Shown here piece by piece: positions 1-10,349 of a DNA stretch of 64,000 nt (position 1 is the stretch's first letter; every line of letters begins with the position of its first letter). The DNA lies in NCBI RefSeq assembly GCF_023856365.1, contig NC_064540.1, positions 16,089,191-16,153,190 on the forward strand. Direction: 5' to 3'. Made by a program: the position numbers and the translations under genes. This DNA is from Brienomyrus brachyistius (taxonomy: Eukaryota > Chordata > Actinopteri > Osteoglossiformes > Mormyridae). The notes beneath the pieces are model-generated. The model was not told the origin of the DNA and searched no databases. It saw nothing but the letters and a program-made list of their open reading frames with translations.

Positions 1-79
1 ATCCTCGGTCGCAGATGTCTTGCTGTACGCTCCTTGGGCCTTTGCTGCTGCGGCTGTAGCTGATCAGGTCCAACTGGAA

Positions 80-2300
80 ACAGCTTTAAAATATCTAAGG
101 TATGGCAACTGGAGACAGGAAAACTCAAATCTCAAACATTTACAGAGCAGTTTTGGACTAGCCCAGCTATTCAAAGCAAGGTCTGAAGTTTGAAATCCTC
201 TAATTATGGCTATTCTCCACCAAACAATAACCTTCGGTGTAAGCCAGACATCTCAAATTCTGTTAAGTTACAGTGTCAGCTAATTATATAGCACAAAAAA
301 AAATCAATGGTATAGAAATCAGGTGAAATATAGAAGCTCTAAATTTTGGTCTTATGTATAAAATATGAGTATATCTGACAATTTTTTAAACATCATTTTG
401 TTCACAAATCCTTCATTTTTGGTGCATGTAATATGTTCCCTCACCTCGTCTAAGTCTTTGTTCTGGACACGCAAACGTACGTGTGTGTACATGTTCCCTG
501 ACAGACACGCGCACGGTGCCAAATGAAATGAAAAGACTGACCCAGTGGCAGGCAGTGCATTCTGGGCCAGAGGCGCACACCTGCCGGCAGAGAATGGAGG
601 ACGAGTGCAGCGTGGCGTGAAGCGGCCGTCAGCTTCCCTGCCCACAGCCGTAGATAAGAGCCCTGACTTACTGAGCCGGTTTGTCCTGACGAGATGCACA
701 GGCTCCCCAGCTGGTGACTGACAATCTCTCCCACCACGGTACGTCCGACAACCCGTCTCTCAGACTCCTCCAGTGAAACATCAGGTGGATCTGTCTCTGT
801 CCTGCTTGGCACCGATGCTGCTTCTATCTGCTGCCTGACATGCCTGCTCGTACCTTCAGGTTTCCCCTTGCCTGTCACTTCCTGAACACTAAGCCTCACC
901 CCTCACCTCGTTCCCCCTGTACAAGCCAGGGTTCGCATTGTGTCACTGGCCTGCAGGCTAGTCCAGGGAACTGCGCTGTCTTGCATTACAAACTTAAACT
1001 ACACATCGCCACCCCCTACTGTACGGCACGCTTTACTGATTTGCCAACAGCTGGATGCCTGCCTGTTCTTCCTACAGAAACCTTGGAATGACAGACCTGT
1101 CTCTCCTCAGGCCCTCAAGTGTGGAGGCCTACAGAATGTCCTCCACAATTAAAGATCATTAGCCCACAAACACGGGAGGCTTCTGGGTTGTCTTCTAGTG
1201 TTTAAATATCAGCACTATGTTCTGAAGATTCCTGTACATGGTATGTAAGCTTTAAGAACCTTGTATTACGTTATATATTGCAAACTGAGCCGGTATTTGT
1301 GTTAATATTGTTAGTTTTATTATGCAAGGGGTGTTTCTCTTCCTAAGCAAGATGTTTTGAAATATGTCATGAAAAAACATTAATGAATAAAATGACCTAG
1401 CATTGCCACCTTCGGGAATTATGGGTAAATAATTAAAGTTGAAATCACTGGGCAATGAATCTGTACCCAGATAAACCTTCACTGGCAAAGAACATTTGAC
1501 TCGCTTTATATTATATTGTGTTCATAACCACCCCGATTTATGGAAACTGGGAATGCAGCTGTAGGTAAAGATGGTTCGCATTAGACAGTAGTCAGGAGAC
1601 TGTACTCAGCAACATTCTGTACTGACTTCGTGTCTGTTTTGTTTCCAGAGAGATTTTTAACGCCGAAACATGGGGCAAATTCAAGCGGCTGATGGAGTTT
1701 GGATGTGAACTGAGAGCGAGAGAAACTTCCAGACAATGGCAGCCGTCCCTGCTCTGTTAATAACTCGGTGGTGTTACTTTCATTCTGGCGTGAGATCTGA
1801 TTGGCTGTAGTCGAGCAGTGTGCGAGACGTTGAACTTGGCCTGCGAAGCAGACTGAAGGGGAGGCTTTTCCAGCCTGTTGTCTGTCTGGTCACCATGGGA
1901 ATGCTGCCCCCTGTTGGCAGACATGTGTGTACTCTTATACCATAGGTGTGAATGACTGAAGGGGTCAGCTCTTCTCGACAGTAACCTTAGAAAATTCCCT
2001 TGAAGCCCTTCATTGCCGAATAATTTCCTTCCATTATGATGCGCACAAATTTCAAATTTAGAAACGATGGCTTGGCCAATTAGCAAATCAAATAGCATCA
2101 AACTTAGCAGAAAATGAAATTTAATTGTAAATTATGGATGTAAATAGTCATTTGTGTTCAGTATGGTTAAGCATTCATATCGAATGGTCTATACAGAGTT
2201 GCGTGATAAAAAGTACAATAGTACAGAATGCAACAATGATCAGGCTGCAATAATAATACATAAAACAAACACATCTACCATAATAATATATTAATAAACT
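80..2300. other. Intergenic, nothing recognised
   Basis: This is mixed AT-rich sequence with short chance frames only. I see no recognisable exon, RNA gene or repeat, apart from the possible splice acceptor at the extreme left edge described in the findings. Confidence 0.5.
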
Positions 2301-2309
2301 GTATGTGTG

Positions 2310-2720
2310 TTGAACTGGCACCATGTTGGACACACATACACACTCGCACACACACACACACTTGCACACGCACACACACGCACACAAACACACACACTCA
2401 CACACACACACACTCACACACACTCTCGCACACACTTGCACACACACACACTCGCACACACACTCGCACACACACACACATTTGTATTCATATCTTTGTG
2501 AGGACCACCCATTCATTTCTATGGGAAAAAAACATAATTCAAACTATAACAACCTTAGCCCCTACCCGACCCTAACCTTTACCATAAGTAACCAAACAAA
2601 ATACAAAATATGAGACTTTTTACTTTTTTGATTGTATCCACAGATGTCAGGATCTGAAAATGCCCCCCCCAAGGTAAAAAAAAAATTATATAAAAAGAAT
2701 GTAATATATTATGTAATAAT
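2310..2720. repeat. (CA)n-flanked dispersed GGGGAC-type repeat, copy 1
   Basis: An imperfect (CA)n tract at 2334-2480 is followed by ATCTTTGTGAGGACC and CATTTCTATGGGAAAAA, then a CCCTAACC-type stretch, and then TTTTTTGATTGTATCCACAGAT. The same modules recur in the same order at 2774, 6853 and 7175, which marks a dispersed repeat family common in fish. The long frames here are simple-repeat artefacts. Confidence 0.8.
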
Positions 2721-2741
2721 ATGTAATATAAAACTATTCCA

Positions 2742-2997
2742 CACACACATACACACACACACACACACACACAGATTGAGTAACCATATCTTTATGGGGA
2801 CTGCTCATTTACTTCTATGGAAAAAATGCTAACGCTAACTAAGTAATCAAGCAAAATACAAGAGGTTTTGCATTTTTAGTTTTTTCATTGCAGTCACAGA
2901 TTGTTGTGGGGATAATGTGTCCCCATAAGGTAAGGTATACCCACTCACACAAACACACACACACACACACACACACATACACACACACACACACATA
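2742..2997. repeat. (CA)n-flanked dispersed repeat, copy 2
   Basis: A short (CA)n tract (2742-2773) leads into ATCTTTATGGGGACTG, ACTTCTATGG and TTTTTCATTGCAGTCACAGAT, then GGATAATGTGTCCCC, and ends in a second (CA)n tract (2941-2997). The body is collinear with copy 1 but better preserved at its right end. Confidence 0.8.
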
Positions 2998-3147
2998 TAT
3001 TTATATAACAATAAGCCACTTGAGGGCAGTGAGTGATCAGCTTATATGATATATAATTTGAAATCTCTGAAGTACTATGTAACTTTTTTGGTTTAAATAA
3101 ATGATGAGAAGGTTCGGATGTCAGAAACACAGACAAACAAACTGAGG

Positions 3148-3776
3148 GAATCGGTCTCTCTCCCTGCGTCTCTCTCTCCCTGCATCTCTCTCTCCCTCTC
3201 TGTCTCTCTCTCCCTGCGTCTCACTCTCCCTGCGTCTCTCTCTCCCTGCGTCTCTCTCTCCCTCTCTGTCTCTCTCTCCCTGCATCTCTCTCTCCCTGCG
3301 TCTCACTCTCCCTGCGTCTCTCTCTCTCTCCCTGCATCTCTCTCTCCCTCTCTGTCTCTCTCTCCCTGCGTCTCACTCTCCCTGCGTCTCTCTCTCCCTG
3401 TGTCTCTCTCTCCCTCTCTGTCTCTCTCTCCCTGCGTCTCACTCTCCCTCTCTGTCTCTCTCTCCCTGTGTCTCCCTCTCTGTCTCTCTCTCCCTGTGTC
3501 TCTCTCTCCCTCTCTGTCTCTCTCTCCCTGCGTCTCACTCTCCCTCCGTCTCTCTCTCTCTCCCTGCATCTCTTTCTCTCCCTGTCTGTCTCTCTCTCCA
3601 TGCGTCTCTCTCTCCCTCTCTGTCTCTCTCTCCCTGTGTCTCTCTCTCTCCCTGTCTGTCTCTCTCTCCCTGTGTCTCTCTCTCTCCCTGTCTGTCTCTC
3701 TCTCCCTGCATCTCTCTCTCTCCCTGTTTGTCTCTCTCCCCCTTCGTCTCTCTCTCTCTCTGCGTCTTTCACTCCT
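3148..3776. repeat. Pyrimidine-rich minisatellite (CTCTCTCCCTG)n
   Basis: About 0.63 kb on the plus strand is built of tctctctccctg units joined by cgtc, catc, tgtc or tctg. It is nearly pure pyrimidine, with isolated G in TG and CG. Frames on both strands (Ser/Leu-rich forward, Arg/Glu-rich reverse) are artefacts. Long polypurine/polypyrimidine tracts can adopt triplex DNA and are unstable in replication. Confidence 0.95.
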
Positions 3777-4382
3777 GCAGGCCTGTCGCTACTCCTTCCC
3801 ACTCTGAAGGCACGGAGACTCCGTCATGCCACACAGCCCCTACATGTCAGCTGTTGAGCCCTCCGCAGGTTCACCCGGACCCCAGCTGTGCTGAAAGAGC
3901 CGACGGCCTCGGCTTTATAATGGTAATAACCAGCCCTCTTGTCTGGCCCAGATCCACCTCCTTACACAAGGATGATAAGGTGGCTTCCAGCCAGACTGAG
4001 CTCCGTCAATTATGTTCTTCCTGCTAAAAGCATGACAGCATCTCTGCGTGAAACTTTCAAGGGGTCCGGAATGAAACGCCAGTCAAAGTGTGAGGAGCTA
4101 ACGGGGGGCAGATGGCAGCCGTTTAAAACCGACAGTGTGAGGTAATCCGGCCCCTCTGAGTGTTTGGTTACCTGCTGGAGGAGGTGGCTGAAATCCTCAC
4201 CTGGATGTTAGAGAGAAGAGCAGCACATCAGACCCAGTCTTTCTCTCTATCGACAGCCATTAAGCTGCTGTCCGTGAGTGTGGGCCGGCACCTCTAACGC
4301 GTCATACACAGCTGGCTGAGGGAATGAGTGCTTTACATTCAGGTTATATTTACTGATGCACAGACATACTCGTACACACACT

Positions 4383-4509
4383 ACAATATGTAGCTTAGCC
4401 CACACCTGCAGGATTGTGGGTTCGATTCCCACCCCCTGTGTGTGTTGAGTTTGGATATTCTCATGTCACACAGGTATCCTCCAGCAATCCAATAACACAC
4501 AGTTAGTTA

Positions 4510-4545
<36 letters not shown>

Positions 4546-4577
4546 TGTGTGTGTGTGTGCGTGCGTGTGTGTGTGTG
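4383..4577 (+). repeat. SINE fragment with tRNA-like B box, followed by (TG)n(AG)n
   Basis: GGTTCGATTCCCACCCC (4420-4436) is a good RNA polymerase III B box, preceded by TAGCTTAGC. It is followed by the TTGAGTTTGGATATTCTCATG module that trails this box in fish SINEs. A compound microsatellite, (TG)n-(AG)n-(TG)n, occupies 4508-4577. It is too diverged at the 5' side for a functional tRNA. Confidence 0.6.
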
Positions 4578-5215
4578 CTTTGATGGACTCCAAGAGCATA
4601 GATTTGCGTATGGACAGTAGGGACTAGAGCTGCACATCGATGTCATTATCTATATCTATATCTGTATCAACCAAGAAAATTATCTGTCTCTGTACTGGAA
4701 GTTAAAATTGTAAAATTGTATTTTCTAATCTAATATTCGCTTCCAATCGTTGGGCCTTAAGAAATCTGCACACGACAAAGCCCTCCCCCCTCCACCAGAG
4801 TGACATCCGGCCAGAAAAGGTCAGCTGTCAGCCTGCTGCCTCTTGTGTGTTAGCTTGGGGGGTCGACTACAGAACACAGCAACCGCTTTTAAATAATTGG
4901 TAGTAAGTGAAATGACTAGTCAGTGAATTCAGTCCTGTGTTCAAACAGAACTGAGACTTTATATCTGCTGTCTCTCCACAATGACGTGAATCGATTAGAT
5001 GAAACACAGGCATGTCAGTCATCGGAGACTTTTTCTGAATAATAGCACAAAAGTTCAGGCCAAAAAAAACCTGCTTACACTGCATTATCAGTGTACTGCA
5101 TCGGTGTGCTGGTGTATCCCTAGTAGGAACATTTACTACCAATATTGTGGGACCACCGTGTTTAAAGGGTGGGGGATTTGGTCCCTAACGATGATGATAC
5201 CAAAACCGAGGCCCC

Positions 5216-5325
5216 TGCCAGACTGGAACCCAGCCCAAAATACCCTGTGCATCCTGGGATGGAGCCCAGACTGGGACCCTGCACTGGATTAGCAGTTATG
5301 GACGAAGGATTGATGGCTACATAAG
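5216..5325 (+). repeat. Fragment of fish SINE/LINE tail
   Basis: The segment CATCCTGGGATGGAGCCCAG, then GGGACCCTGCACTGGATTAG, then AAGGATTGATGG resembles the tail module that recurs at 12.7 kb (dispersed element, plus sense). Confidence 0.5.
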
Positions 5326-5329
5326 GTGT

Positions 5330-6700
5330 AAATCGGCGGAAGGAGAAGAAAGACGCTCCCAAAACATTTATTGACTCCCTCCGATGTTTATTTCCACCAC
5401 TTGGTGCTTTGATGAATGAGTGCAATTCTGTGAGATCCTTTGCTAATACAGGTTCAGTCAAGGCTGAGCACTCGTATGTGGACTTTATCTGCATTCAGGG
5501 CCTGACGGTTTAGCAGAAACCAGACACGATTACTCTAGCTGTGTAGAAGTGCATAAAGGCTCTCGTTTCAGCCATTATTCAGCTGCAAAGAAGATTCCTC
5601 ACGCTGTTAATGTTAACCCTCCAATTAAAATGATAGATTCCTTAGCGTCATTAATGAGGCATAGCTTATCATGTAGAATTATACCCTCCTGTTTTCTGTG
5701 CAGAGCCTGCAGTATGGAGCACAGTGCCGATCTCCCGCGGAATTCAGCGCAGCTGAAGGGAAAATGTATTAAGTATATATTAAATTGGAGTATGCACAGA
5801 ATAATTTATTTTGAAGTCTCTTTAAGTCGGCTGAATGCACAGGGATGATTTATGATTTTTTCATAAGCTCAGGTTGGATATTTCTCTAGGTAACGAGTGA
5901 GCTGAAAACTAGCATGCATAAATCACAGTTAGCTGCAAGCCAGATGCGTGGCTCACATGGATATTTTAACCCATCCTGTCAGAAAATTAATGACCACTTT
6001 CCCCCACCTGTGCTGTGTCAGCAAGCGGCATGGGAGACAGGAACTGTGATAGAGAGGTGACATGGAACTTCAGCCTGGTTTGACTGGTTTGGGCTCAGTC
6101 CCAACAACATTCTGTATTTTCCTCGTCAGGTTTGATTGTTCCTTTTCTTTGAGCTCCGACCGAGAGGCGGGGCGCACGGATCACTACATTTAACGAAATA
6201 CAATAAGTTTATTCTTCAATTTCAATCACAAAAATACAGGAACTATGCATTGTGTTTCTGCGACCTTTTTAAAATTTCAGTAGTTTATTTGCACGGATAT
6301 GAATATGAAGACCTCTTTTGTGAGTCTAGTGCCACAGGAGTGTAAACAAAGCCAAGATATAATGGATTTTTATATGGTATATGGCTGTCTGGGCTGCCTT
6401 CAAATAAAACCACAGGGCTTCTATAAAAGAATTCAAATCCACTGGCTGAAAGAGGGAAGCCTTGTATGTGGTTTGCCGTTTCCGTAAGGATGTCGGTGAG
6501 CTTGGGGTGCAGCCACTGCAGTTCAGCCCCCATTCATTTGTTTATTTTGTGAGTTTCATTTGCTTTTTCTCAGGGTGATTTGCATGAACATGTTCCTCTG
6601 TGAAACAAGAAGCCAAGGCTACGGAATAATCCGGCAAGGCTGAACATAAGCAAGGGGAATTTTAATACAGATTATACGCTTATTTTGATTTTATTTCTAA
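5330..6700. other. Intergenic, nothing recognised
   Basis: AT-rich DNA with no convincing coding, RNA or repeat signal. Confidence 0.45.
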
Positions 6701-6704
6701 GAAG

Positions 6705-6795
6705 CTTTCTCCATTCCTCTGCTTATCCTGTGAGGGTCACCTGGAGTCTATCCCAGCATGCACAGTGGGTCGCCCTGAATGGAGTACCAGTATAT
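6705..6795 (-). repeat. SINE tail fragment, minus sense
   Basis: The stretch CTGCTTATCCTGTGAGGGTC, then TGGAGTCTATCCCAGCATGC and GGTCGCCCTG, is the reverse complement of the 'gggatagactcca...ggataagc' tail shared by the 12.5-kb copy. It abuts the (CA)n of the next repeat. Confidence 0.65.
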
Positions 6796-6796
6796 C

Positions 6797-7109
6797 ACAC
6801 ACGCACACACACACACACGCACACACACACACACGCACACACACACACACAAGCAGATTTGTAATTATATCTTTGTGGGGACTCTCTATTCATTTCTATG
6901 GGAAAAATTCTTAACACAACACGGAGACCCTTACCCCTACCCAGCCCTAACTTTAGCCTTATGGTATGAAATAAATACGAGACTTTTGGCATTTTTACTT
7001 TTTCATTGCATTCACAGATCTTTGTGGGGACCCAAAAATGGTCCCCACAACATGAAAAAAAACATCTTTCATCTGACATCTGGTCCCCACAAAGTAATAT
7101 AAACCTAAT

Positions 7110-7174
<65 letters not shown>
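6797..7174. repeat. (CA)n-flanked dispersed repeat, copy 3 (most complete)
   Basis: (CA)n at 6797-6852 is followed by ATCTTTGTGGGGACTC, TTTCTATGGGAAAAAT, CCCTTACCCCTACCC and TTTTTCATTGCATTCACAGA, then GTCCCCAC modules, and then a long near-pure (CA)n tract at 7111-7174. It shows the full module order: CA, GGGGAC, CCCTAACC-like, TTTTCATTG, GTCCCCAC, CA. Confidence 0.85.
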
Positions 7175-7176
<2 letters not shown>

Positions 7177-7400
7177 GACGCCCTTAACCCCCTACCCAGG
7201 TAAACAAACAAATTACAAGACTTTCTACATTTTTATATTTTTGATTGTAGTCACAGATTTTTATAAAATTAAATTTTCCTTTTTGGGGACCGAAAAAATG
7301 GTCCCCACAACGTCAAAACGACTTTTTTTAAACCACATTGTAGGGTCATCTGGTCTCCATAACCTAATATACACATACTGTAACACTCCCAAACACGAAG
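7175..7400. repeat. (CA)n-flanked dispersed repeat, copy 4 (5'-truncated)
   Basis: This copy begins directly after the (CA)n of copy 3 with CCCTTAACCCCCTACCCAG. It continues through TTTTTGATTGTAGTCACAGA and AAATGGTCCCCACAACGTC, so copies 3 and 4 share one CA tract in tandem. Confidence 0.75.
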
Positions 7401-7457
7401 GAAGATTTGAAGACATGTATTAGCCTAACTGCATGAGGTATGTTGAAGAAACACATT

Positions 7458-7600
7458 CAACATGGGGAGAACATGCAACATGGGGAGAACATGCAACATG
7501 GGGAGAACATACAGTACACACAGAGAGCAGAGGCTGGACCTGAAGGCCCAACTTGAGAGGTGGGAAATAGCAGTGCGGCCCACTGAGCCACCAAGTCACC
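7458..7600. repeat. 18-bp triplet repeat and SINE remnant
   Basis: About three near-identical 18-bp units CAACATGGGGAGAACATG occupy 7458-7510. A minus-sense SINE-like remnant (GTGCGGCCCACTGAGCCACC) follows at about 7570-7595. The 'atggggagaacatg' unit itself resembles the SINE module that normally occurs once, so it is probably an internal expansion. Confidence 0.65.
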
Positions 7601-7639
7601 TTAAGAAGCTTTTGCAGACTCAATAAAATAAACATCTAT

Positions 7640-8570
7640 GTTTTCGATTTTTTTTTTTTTTTAAAGAAAATCCTTTTCTCGGTGAAATTGAGGATAACGA
7701 CATAGTTTACGCCCAATATTACTTGTTTTACACGCTCCTCTTTATCCACAGTGATAATCATAAACAGTACATTATATATTTTATTTTGAGTACATATATT
7801 TGTCGGGTAGCGTAGCACATTAAAGGGTGCACCCTGTAAACTTTCAACCACTCAGCGTAGTGGGTTTATTGTAATCTTTATTACTGACAAGCCTAGAGTG
7901 CAGCCCTGTCACGGGATTGAATCGGTATCTCGCAAGAACAGAAGCGCGCTGCGGTGCAGAATTTTAAGTGGGTAAGGCGCAGCGCGGAGATTATCACAGC
8001 ACCTTCAGGACGGCCCCGTGGGCGTATCTGACGGGCGAAAGGCACCAGATCCAGGACAAGAACAGCAGATTATTCCAGATAAAGTGCTGACGAGCAGCAG
8101 TGCTGCAATCGATATTTTCCGTCCGTCTCTGCTAGGCATAACCAAGCATTCATACAGTGGTTTGAGGAACAGCACCACTCAATGAACAGCATGTATGTTA
8201 TTTCTCCCTGCCACTGTGAAACATATGGTGCTTATAAAACCATCCAATGAGAAGGGAATCCTCTGACTTCATGGATAAGATCCCAGCTCTGGTATGCCAG
8301 TCTGGGTCGTGGATCTAGATTGCTTCTGTTCATTCATCTACTGATTAATTTGCAGCTGCGAATATCTGGAGCGTCCGAGTCGCTCCCCCAGAATCCTAAT
8401 GAGCCATCTGAGCGAGCTTTAGCTCTGGGGCTCCTCTGACATTTTGGAGACAGTTTCTCAGTCAAGGATGGAAATATTAAACTCTTTATTACTACACTGC
8501 TCTTCTAGTGGACTTTCCAGTCCACAGAGATGTGTAAACCTTGTAAGGCTCATTCATACAGCTGGATGAA
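7640..8570. other. Intergenic, nothing recognised
   Basis: Apart from a T16 run near 7649-7662, no coding, RNA or repeat signal was seen. Confidence 0.45.
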
Positions 8571-8579
8571 CCAGTTTTA

Positions 8580-8670
8580 TTCGATTTCATCTGGCTTGGG
8601 AGTCGAACCCGCGACGTACAAAATGTTTCTGAGCCAGTATTCTTCTCCACTACCCCGAGTCACACTGTAC
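8580..8670 (-). repeat. tRNA-derived SINE head, minus sense
   Basis: Read on the minus strand, GGGTTCGACTCCCAAGCCAG supplies a near-consensus B box, with CGGGGTAGTGGAGAAG upstream as an A-box-like region. The spacing is longer than in a true tRNA and no cloverleaf is convincing, so a SINE head is preferred over a tRNA gene. Confidence 0.45.
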
Positions 8671-8705
8671 ATCTATGAGTTTATTTAACTGCAGTCCCAT
8701 TGTTA

Positions 8706-8752
8706 ATCCTAACCCTAAACCTAACCCTAAGCCTAAACCTAGCCCTAACCCT
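8706..8752. repeat. Telomere-like CCCTAA array, degenerate
   Basis: Seven to eight consecutive CCTAA(A/C/G)C units such as CCTAACCCTAAACCTAACCC are seen. It could be an interstitial telomeric-type array or the CCCTAACC module of the (CA)n-flanked family, standing alone. Confidence 0.7.
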
Positions 8753-8840
8753 TAAAAAAAGGCACATCCTCTGAGTGGTTCCAGTAAAATTTCAAGCCAG
8801 ATGCATGAATATCTGAATGCCTGAATATCTTGCTGGCTTT

Positions 8841-9378
8841 GTCTCCATCTTCTTCACGCCACTTTATCAGGTGAGGCCAGCACACCATGCATGACAGACC
8901 ACACCGCTCTCGTCGACACCATGGACTCTGCCTCCACCCCAGATGTTCCCAAGCTGGCTGAGGGACGCTGGATCCACCCTAGGGGCCTCTGTCCTTCAGC
9001 ATGTGTCCAGAACATGTCAGCTGGGGTAGCCCGAAATGCCCGAAACCCCTCAGCTCTCGATCTGAAGGAATGGCAGCACTATTTTGAGGTCCCTCAGGAT
9101 CTTTGACCCCCTCACCCTGTCACGGAGACTGAGTCCGGTAGCCCTGCGGACAGACCTCATTTCGGCCGCTCGTGCTCACGACCTTGTTCTCTCGGTCATT
9201 AGCTGCAGCTCCCGGCGATGAGGACGGGAACGTGGGTGGGCCAGTAAGCAACCAGCTTTCCCCTCACCACCTTCACGGAAACGTCCGGCGCACTCCAAAC
9301 CACAGCCCCTGAAGTGACCGTGTCGTGACCCTCGGGGTCGCGCTCCTACCATCGTCCAGCAGTTACACCACTGCAGGC
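8841..9378 (-). mobile_element. LINE 3' end, 5'-truncated and decayed, minus sense
   Basis: Read leftwards, it runs from GGAGTGCGCCGGACGTTTCC through GAGAACAAGGTCGTGAGCAC and CGGCCGAAATGAGGTC to a tail GTGGCGTGAAGAAGATGGAG. This is the order of the C-terminal end of a fish non-LTR retrotransposon reverse-transcriptase frame and its 3' tail, with many indels and stops. A second copy on the other strand lies at about 50.8-51.4 kb. No working frame remains. Confidence 0.7.
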
Positions 9379-9384
9379 GACCTC

Positions 9385-10040
9385 TGGCTCACACAATGCG
9401 CAGACTTACACAGAGAACATCCCAGGCATACAGCTCACTGACACACTAATGCAAAAAGACGCCACGCACCTGAAAATATATTTCAACATTGTCTTCTCAT
9501 TTTCTTGCCATGTTCTTTGGTACAAATTGCTAGCATATTTTTAGCTTAACTGCCTTTTGCTGTATGACTTCTTCAGTGGTATGGGAAGGTACACTTTGAC
9601 TTAAAATTTAACTAACATAAGGTTTTGTGGAACAGATTACTTACGTCATCGTCGGAGGATTTCCTGTATAAATTCCATGAACCCTGACACGGTGAGAAGG
9701 GCGAGTCAAAGGGATAAGCGCTTCTGACTGGATTGGTATGTCACTGGTACTTAAGCACTTTAGTAATAATCTTTATTATTATTGTTGTTATTATCGTCAT
9801 TACAGCTGTTTGGTCTGGCCACTGGAAGCTGGCATCGCCCTTACAGTTTCTGACGTACCATCCATAGGCTGCATGGCTCATTAACACTCATCCGTATTCA
9901 AGGTCACACACAGATGTTAGACACAGGCAGTGCAGCGTAATTCCTCTTTATTGGGAGTGGTGGGTCCCAGCACCCCCCTGCCCCCCCAGGCATTTTAAAA
10001 CACATTTCAGATTCCCTCCCTACTGCCGAGAGACAGTAAT
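9385..10040. other. Intergenic, nothing recognised
   Basis: A short ATT/GTT-rich patch at 9768-9795 is the only low-complexity sequence. No gene was seen. Confidence 0.45.
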
Positions 10041-10046
10041 TCATAA

Positions 10047-10069
10047 GGGGGGGGGGGGGGGGGGGGGGG
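10047..10069. repeat. Poly(G) run, 23 bases
   Basis: An uninterrupted G23 on the plus strand, capable of G-quadruplex formation. The exact length is uncertain because homopolymers are error-prone in sequencing. Confidence 0.9.
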
Positions 10070-10322
10070 TTATCCCCCATCCTCAGGGAAACAAGATTAC
10101 TGTCAAACTTTCTTTCGTTTCAGATTAAAATGGTCCATTCGCTCATTTCTCTATTTTCCTTGATAAGGGGATTATCACTGATTGTAACATCCTCCTGTTT
10201 TGTGCGACGACAGTTTCAAATGTTTTTGCCTTTCGGGGGGGTTGGCAGAAAGATTTAGATGCCATTATGGCAGTGGAATGAACCGGGGATATCTTCATCG
10301 GTTCCCCTGATCCGAAGCCGCG

Positions 10323-10344
10323 CCCCCCCCCCCCCCCCCCCCCC
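10323..10344. repeat. Poly(C) run, 22 bases
   Basis: An uninterrupted C22, 253 bp right of the G23 run and complementary to it. Confidence 0.9.
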
Positions 10345-10349
10345 ATCCA

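Noticed and set aside
3118..3857. Frames of 129-229 residues, Ser/Leu-rich forward and Arg/Glu-rich reverse
   Set aside because: They are translations of the CTCTCTCCCTG array and stay open only because the repeat lacks stops.
4415..4440. tRNA gene suggested by a strong B box
   Set aside because: No matching acceptor stem or A box at tRNA spacing, and SINE body sequence follows.
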